This document shows positions 8,108 to 10,912 of a stretch of 10,912 nt of DNA, one piece after another. Source of the DNA: Betaproteobacteria bacterium. GTDB lineage: Bacteria > Pseudomonadota > Gammaproteobacteria > Burkholderiales > CAIKXV01. Positions within the stretch are counted from its first letter, which is position 1. Each line of letters begins with the position of its first letter. The stretch is from contig CANGUQ010000093.1 of NCBI GenBank assembly GCA_947456915.1, positions 1-10,912 on the forward strand, given 5' to 3'. The position numbers and the translations under genes are program-made. The notes beneath the pieces are model-generated. The model saw only the letters and a program-made list of their open reading frames with translations. It was not told the origin of the DNA and made no database searches.

Positions 8108-9057
8108 GCATCAACCGAGTCTGTGTGGTCGGCGGCAGCGGCTTCGTCGGCCGCCACATCGCCGAGCGACTCGCCGCGCGCGGCGTGCGGGTGATCGTCC
8201 CCACGCGCAACCGCGAGCGCGCGAAGGCGGACCTGATCGTGCTGCCCAGCGTCGAGCTGGTGCACGCCGACGTCAACGACGCTGCGCAGCTCGCCGCGGT
8301 TGCCGCCGGCTGCGACGCCATGATCAACCTGGTGGGCATCCTGCACGAGCGGCGTGCCGGCGACTTCACTCGCGCCCACGTGACGCTCACCGAGCAGGCG
8401 CTCGCGGTCTGCCGCGAGCGCGGCATCGGCCGCTATCTGCACATGAGCGCACTGGGCGCCGATGCGGCGGGGCCGAGCCAGTACCTGCGCACCAAGGGCG
8501 AAGCGGAGGCGCGCGTGGCGGCGGCGCAGGCCGCAGGGCTGGCCACGACGGTGTTTCGCCCCTCGGTGATCTTCGGCGACGGCGACAGTTTTCTCACGCT
8601 GTTCGCGCAGCTGCTCGCGGTGTCGCCGATCGTGCCGCTGGGCTCGCCCGATGCCCGCTTCCAGCCGGTGTGGGTCGAGGATGTCGCACACGCCTTCGCG
8701 AGCGCGCTCGCGCTGCCGCAGACGATCGGCCAGCGCTACGACCTGGTCGGGCCGCAGGTGTGGACCCTGCGCGAACTGGTCGAACTGGTCGGGCGCGTCA
8801 CTGGCCACGCCCGCCCGGTGCTCGGTCTGTCCGACGGGCTGTCGGCGCTGCAGGCGAAGCTGTTCGGGCTGCTGCCGGTGAAGCTGATCACCTACGACAA
8901 CTATCTGTCGATGAAGGTCGACAACGTGTCGGCAATGCCGTACCCGGAACTGTTCGGGCGCAGCGCCTCGGCACTCGAGCCGATCGCGCGCCAGTATCTG
9001 GGCAACGCCACGCCGCGCGGCCGCTACCAGGCCTATCGCGACCGCGCCGGGCGATGA
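8104..9057 (+). CDS. Complex I NDUFA9-family atypical SDR / NAD(P)-binding epimerase-like protein
   Basis: This 317-residue protein has a Rossmann fold with the dinucleotide-binding GGSGFVGRHIAERL from residue 10 (glycines at 10, 11, 13 and 16), and a YxxxK pair (Y127, K131) in QYLRTKGEAE. FRPSVIFGDGDSFL and FQPVWVEDVAHAF are typical of the NDUFA9-like branch of atypical SDRs. Mitochondrial NDUFA9 is an accessory subunit of respiratory complex I that holds a nucleotide; bacterial homologues are named after it, but most have no shown reaction or complex I association. No nuo genes are in this window. It starts within the slt stop (ATGA) and ends with ATGA overlap into the GST gene, so translational coupling is likely. 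Alternatives are a quinone- or lipid-linked reductase. Family assignment is firm and function is not. Confidence 0.85.
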   Translation: MSINRVCVVGGSGFVGRHIAERLAARGVRVIVPTRNRERAKADLIVLPSVELVHADVNDAAQLAAVAAGCDAMINLVGILHERRAGDFTRAHVTLTEQALAVCRERGIGRYLHMSALGADAAGPSQYLRTKGEAEARVAAAQAAGLATTVFRPSVIFGDGDSFLTLFAQLLAVSPIVPLGSPDARFQPVWVEDVAHAFASALALPQTIGQRYDLVGPQVWTLRELVELVGRVTGHARPVLGLSDGLSALQAKLFGLLPVKLITYDNYLSMKVDNVSAMPYPELFGRSASALEPIARQYLGNATPRGRYQAYRDRAGR

Positions 9058-9722
9058 GCGGAGCGGCACTGACGCTGGTCATCGGCAACCGGAACTACGC
9101 CTCGTGGTCGCTGCGTGCCTGGCTCGTGCTGGCGATGACCGGAGCGCCGTTTCAGGAAGTGCGCATCCCGCTGCACGAGCCCGATACCGCACAGCGCATC
9201 CGGCGCTACTCGCCCGCGGGCAAGGTGCCGGTGCTGATCGATGGCGAGGTCACGGTCTGGGAGTCGCTCGCGATCTGCGAGTACCTCGCCGAGCGGTTTC
9301 CGCAGGCGGGTCTGTGGCCGCACGAGCCGACGGCGCGGGCGGTGGCGCGTGCGGCTGCGCACGAGATGCATGCCGGATTCGCGGCGCTGCGGCGCGAGCT
9401 GCCGATGAACGTACGCGCCGAGCGGCGCGGGATCGAGCCCGGAGAGGCGGCGCAGGCCGACATCACTCGCGTGCTCGAGCTGTGGGCGCAGCTGCGCGAG
9501 CGCTTCGGTGCACACGGCCCGTTCCTGTTCGGCCGGTTCTCGATCGCTGACGCGATGTATGCGCCGGTGGTGCTGCGCTTTCGCACCTACGGCGTGGATG
9601 CCGGGCGCGTGGATTCGAGCGGGGCGAGGTACTGCGCGGCAGTGCTCGCGCTCGCCCCGATGCAGCGCTGGATCGCCGATGCGTGCGCCGAGACCGAACG
9701 CATCGCCGCGTTCGAGCGCTGA
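9054..9722 (+). CDS. Glutathione S-transferase family protein
   Basis: This 222-residue cytoplasmic protein has an N-terminal thioredoxin-like domain and a helical C-terminal domain. NRNYASWSLRAWL at residues 12-24 holds the candidate catalytic Ser/Tyr region, V58-P59 in GKVPVL is the conserved cis-proline, and E70-S71 in VWESLAI bind the gamma-glutamyl part of glutathione. LWPHEP (~101-106) leads into the helical domain, where AHEMHAGFAALRRELPMNV is characteristic of a widespread proteobacterial GST subfamily with uncertain substrates. Glutathione conjugation, dehalogenation or maleylacetoacetate isomerase-like chemistry are possible, and no aromatic-degradation genes are nearby to favour the last. 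The ATG overlaps the upstream stop as ATGA; cca follows after 27 bases. Family assignment is strong; substrate is unknown. Confidence 0.92.
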   Translation: MSGAALTLVIGNRNYASWSLRAWLVLAMTGAPFQEVRIPLHEPDTAQRIRRYSPAGKVPVLIDGEVTVWESLAICEYLAERFPQAGLWPHEPTARAVARAAAHEMHAGFAALRRELPMNVRAERRGIEPGEAAQADITRVLELWAQLRERFGAHGPFLFGRFSIADAMYAPVVLRFRTYGVDAGRVDSSGARYCAAVLALAPMQRWIADACAETERIAAFER

Positions 9723-9749
9723 GCGCGCGCTCGCTGTCGCGTCGCGCTG

Positions 9750-10912
9750 ATGCGTACCTATTCCGTCGGCGGCTCGGTGCGCGACGAGCTGCTCGGCGTG
9801 CCGGTCGTCGATCGCGACTGGGTCGTGGTCGGCGCGAGTGCACGGCAGCTGATCGATCTGGGGTACGTCCCGGTGGGCCGTGACTTCCCGGTGTTCCTGC
9901 ATCCGGTCACGCGCGAGGAGTACGCCCTCGCGCGCACCGAGCGCAAGAGCGCGCCCGGCTATCGAGGCTTCGAGGTACACGCAGCGCCCGAAGTCACGCT
10001 GGAGGAGGATCTCGGCCGGCGCGATCTGACGATCAACGCGATCGCGCGCGACGAGCACGGCACGCTGATCGATCCGTACGGGGGCGTATGCGATCTGGCG
10101 GCGCGCACGCTGCGTCATGTCGGCCCGGCGTTCGCCGACGATCCGGTACGCATCCTGCGGCTTGCGCGCTTCGCCGCGCGCTTCGACACCTTCACCGTCG
10201 CACCGGAGACGATCGCGCTCGCGCGCAGCATGGTCGTCGCCGGCGAGGCCGATGCGCTGGTGGCCGAGCGGGTGTGGCAGGAACTGGCGAAGGGGCTCGC
10301 CGAGCGTGCGCCGTCGCGCATGTTCGTGCTGTTGCGCGAGTGCGGCGCGCTCGCGCGCATCCTGCCCGAAGTCGATCGCATGTTCGGCGTTCCGCAGCCT
10401 GCCGAGCACCATCCGGAGATCGACACCGGCGTGCACGTGATGATGGCGCTCGATCTGGCCGCGCGCGAGCAGGCGCCGCTCGCCGTGCGCTTCGCGCTGC
10501 TCGCGCACGATCTGGGCAAAGGCACGACCCCGCGCGAGCAGTGGCCGCGCCACATCGCGCACGAGCAGCGCGGCGTCGAACTGACCGAGGCGGTGTGCGC
10601 GCGGCTGCGGGTGCCAGGCGAGTGTCGCGACCTCGCCGTCCTGACTGCGCGGTTTCACACCGACGTGCACCGCGCCGGCGAGTTGCGTGCAGCGACGGTG
10701 CTCGCGATGATCGAAGCCTGCGACGCGCTGCGGCGGCCGGAGCGCTTCGCGCAGCTGCTGCAGGCGTGCGAGCTCGATGCACGCGGGCGCCTGGGGCGGG
10801 AGCAGTCCGACTATCCGCAGCGCGAGCGCCTTGCCCGCGCCGCAGCGGCTGCGTGCGCGGTCGATGCCGGGGCGATTGCCGCGCGTACCGAGCGCAGCCG
10901 GATCGCGGAGGC
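9750..10912 (+). CDS. cca: CCA tRNA nucleotidyltransferase (multifunctional, HD domain), 3' end cut by window
   Basis: The visible 387 residues are an almost complete class II CCA-adding enzyme, which builds or repairs the 3' CCA of tRNA from CTP and ATP without a template. The head domain has GGSVRDELLG at 7-16 and the metal-binding DRDWVVVG at 21-28 (D21, D23). RRDLTINA at 90-97, IDPYGG at 107-112, the ERVWQE nucleotide-recognition helix near 174, and FGVPQPAEHHPEIDTG follow as in E. coli Cca (412 residues). An HD phosphohydrolase domain is present with H253-D254 in AHDLGKG, which in E. coli gives 2',3'-cyclic phosphodiesterase, 2'-nucleotidase and phosphatase activities. About 25 residues are probably missing on the right. 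The ATG at 9750 fits the family N-terminus; no clear ribosome binding site is present in the 27-base gap, so coupling to the GST gene is likely. Confidence 0.96.
   Translation, partial: MRTYSVGGSVRDELLGVPVVDRDWVVVGASARQLIDLGYVPVGRDFPVFLHPVTREEYALARTERKSAPGYRGFEVHAAPEVTLEEDLGRRDLTINAIARDEHGTLIDPYGGVCDLAARTLRHVGPAFADDPVRILRLARFAARFDTFTVAPETIALARSMVVAGEADALVAERVWQELAKGLAERAPSRMFVLLRECGALARILPEVDRMFGVPQPAEHHPEIDTGVHVMMALDLAAREQAPLAVRFALLAHDLGKGTTPREQWPRHIAHEQRGVELTEAVCARLRVPGECRDLAVLTARFHTDVHRAGELRAATVLAMIEACDALRRPERFAQLLQACELDARGRLGREQSDYPQRERLARAAAAACAVDAGAIAARTERSRIAE

Noticed and set aside
9033..10670. A 545-codon minus-strand frame antisense to the GST gene and cca.
   Set aside because: Same composition artefact. 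The plus strand encodes two strongly conserved families.

Overview
The window is a GC-rich, densely coding bacterial chromosome segment. Gene content and order (rpiA-phoU-ppx on one strand; lytic transglycosylase, NDUFA9-like SDR, GST and cca on the other) suggest a betaproteobacterium, probably of the Burkholderiales/Rhodocyclales type. That placement is inferred from family resemblance, not from a phylogenetic marker. No mobile elements, CRISPR arrays, rRNA, tRNA or phage genes were seen, and composition looks uniform.

Layout. Positions 1-463 (minus) hold the N-terminal part of a DNA photolyase/cryptochrome cut by the left edge. It is divergent from a small cupin protein (614-1159, plus). 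The cupin gene converges on a minus-strand group read right to left: rpiA (4224-3562), phoU (3479-2778) and ppx (2719-1193). phoU and ppx both belong to phosphate/polyphosphate control: PhoU restrains Pho signalling and phosphate import, and Ppx degrades polyphosphate. rpiA supplies the pentose-phosphate step. Across a 166-bp divergent intergenic region lies ilvA (4391-5905, plus), the long two-ACT-domain form of biosynthetic threonine deaminase.

From 6038 to the right edge is a plus-strand group: a periplasmic soluble lytic transglycosylase, a complex I NDUFA9-type atypical SDR, a glutathione S-transferase-like protein and cca (cut by the right edge). The first three are joined by 4-base ATGA stop/start overlaps and cca follows after 27 bases, so co-transcription and translational coupling are likely.

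The genes are conserved housekeeping functions, and I see no convincing undescribed multi-gene system. The observations that merit a second look are small-scale: an alternating cluster of CGCACCG(G) elements placed around an AT-rich core between rpiA and ilvA; a 21-codon reading frame that links phoU to ppx through ATGA overlaps at both ends; a spaced CTGTAAC/CTGTAGC repeat upstream of phoU; a -10-like hexamer abutting a Shine-Dalgarno and GTG start in front of the transglycosylase; and a cupin with a reduced metal-ligand motif.
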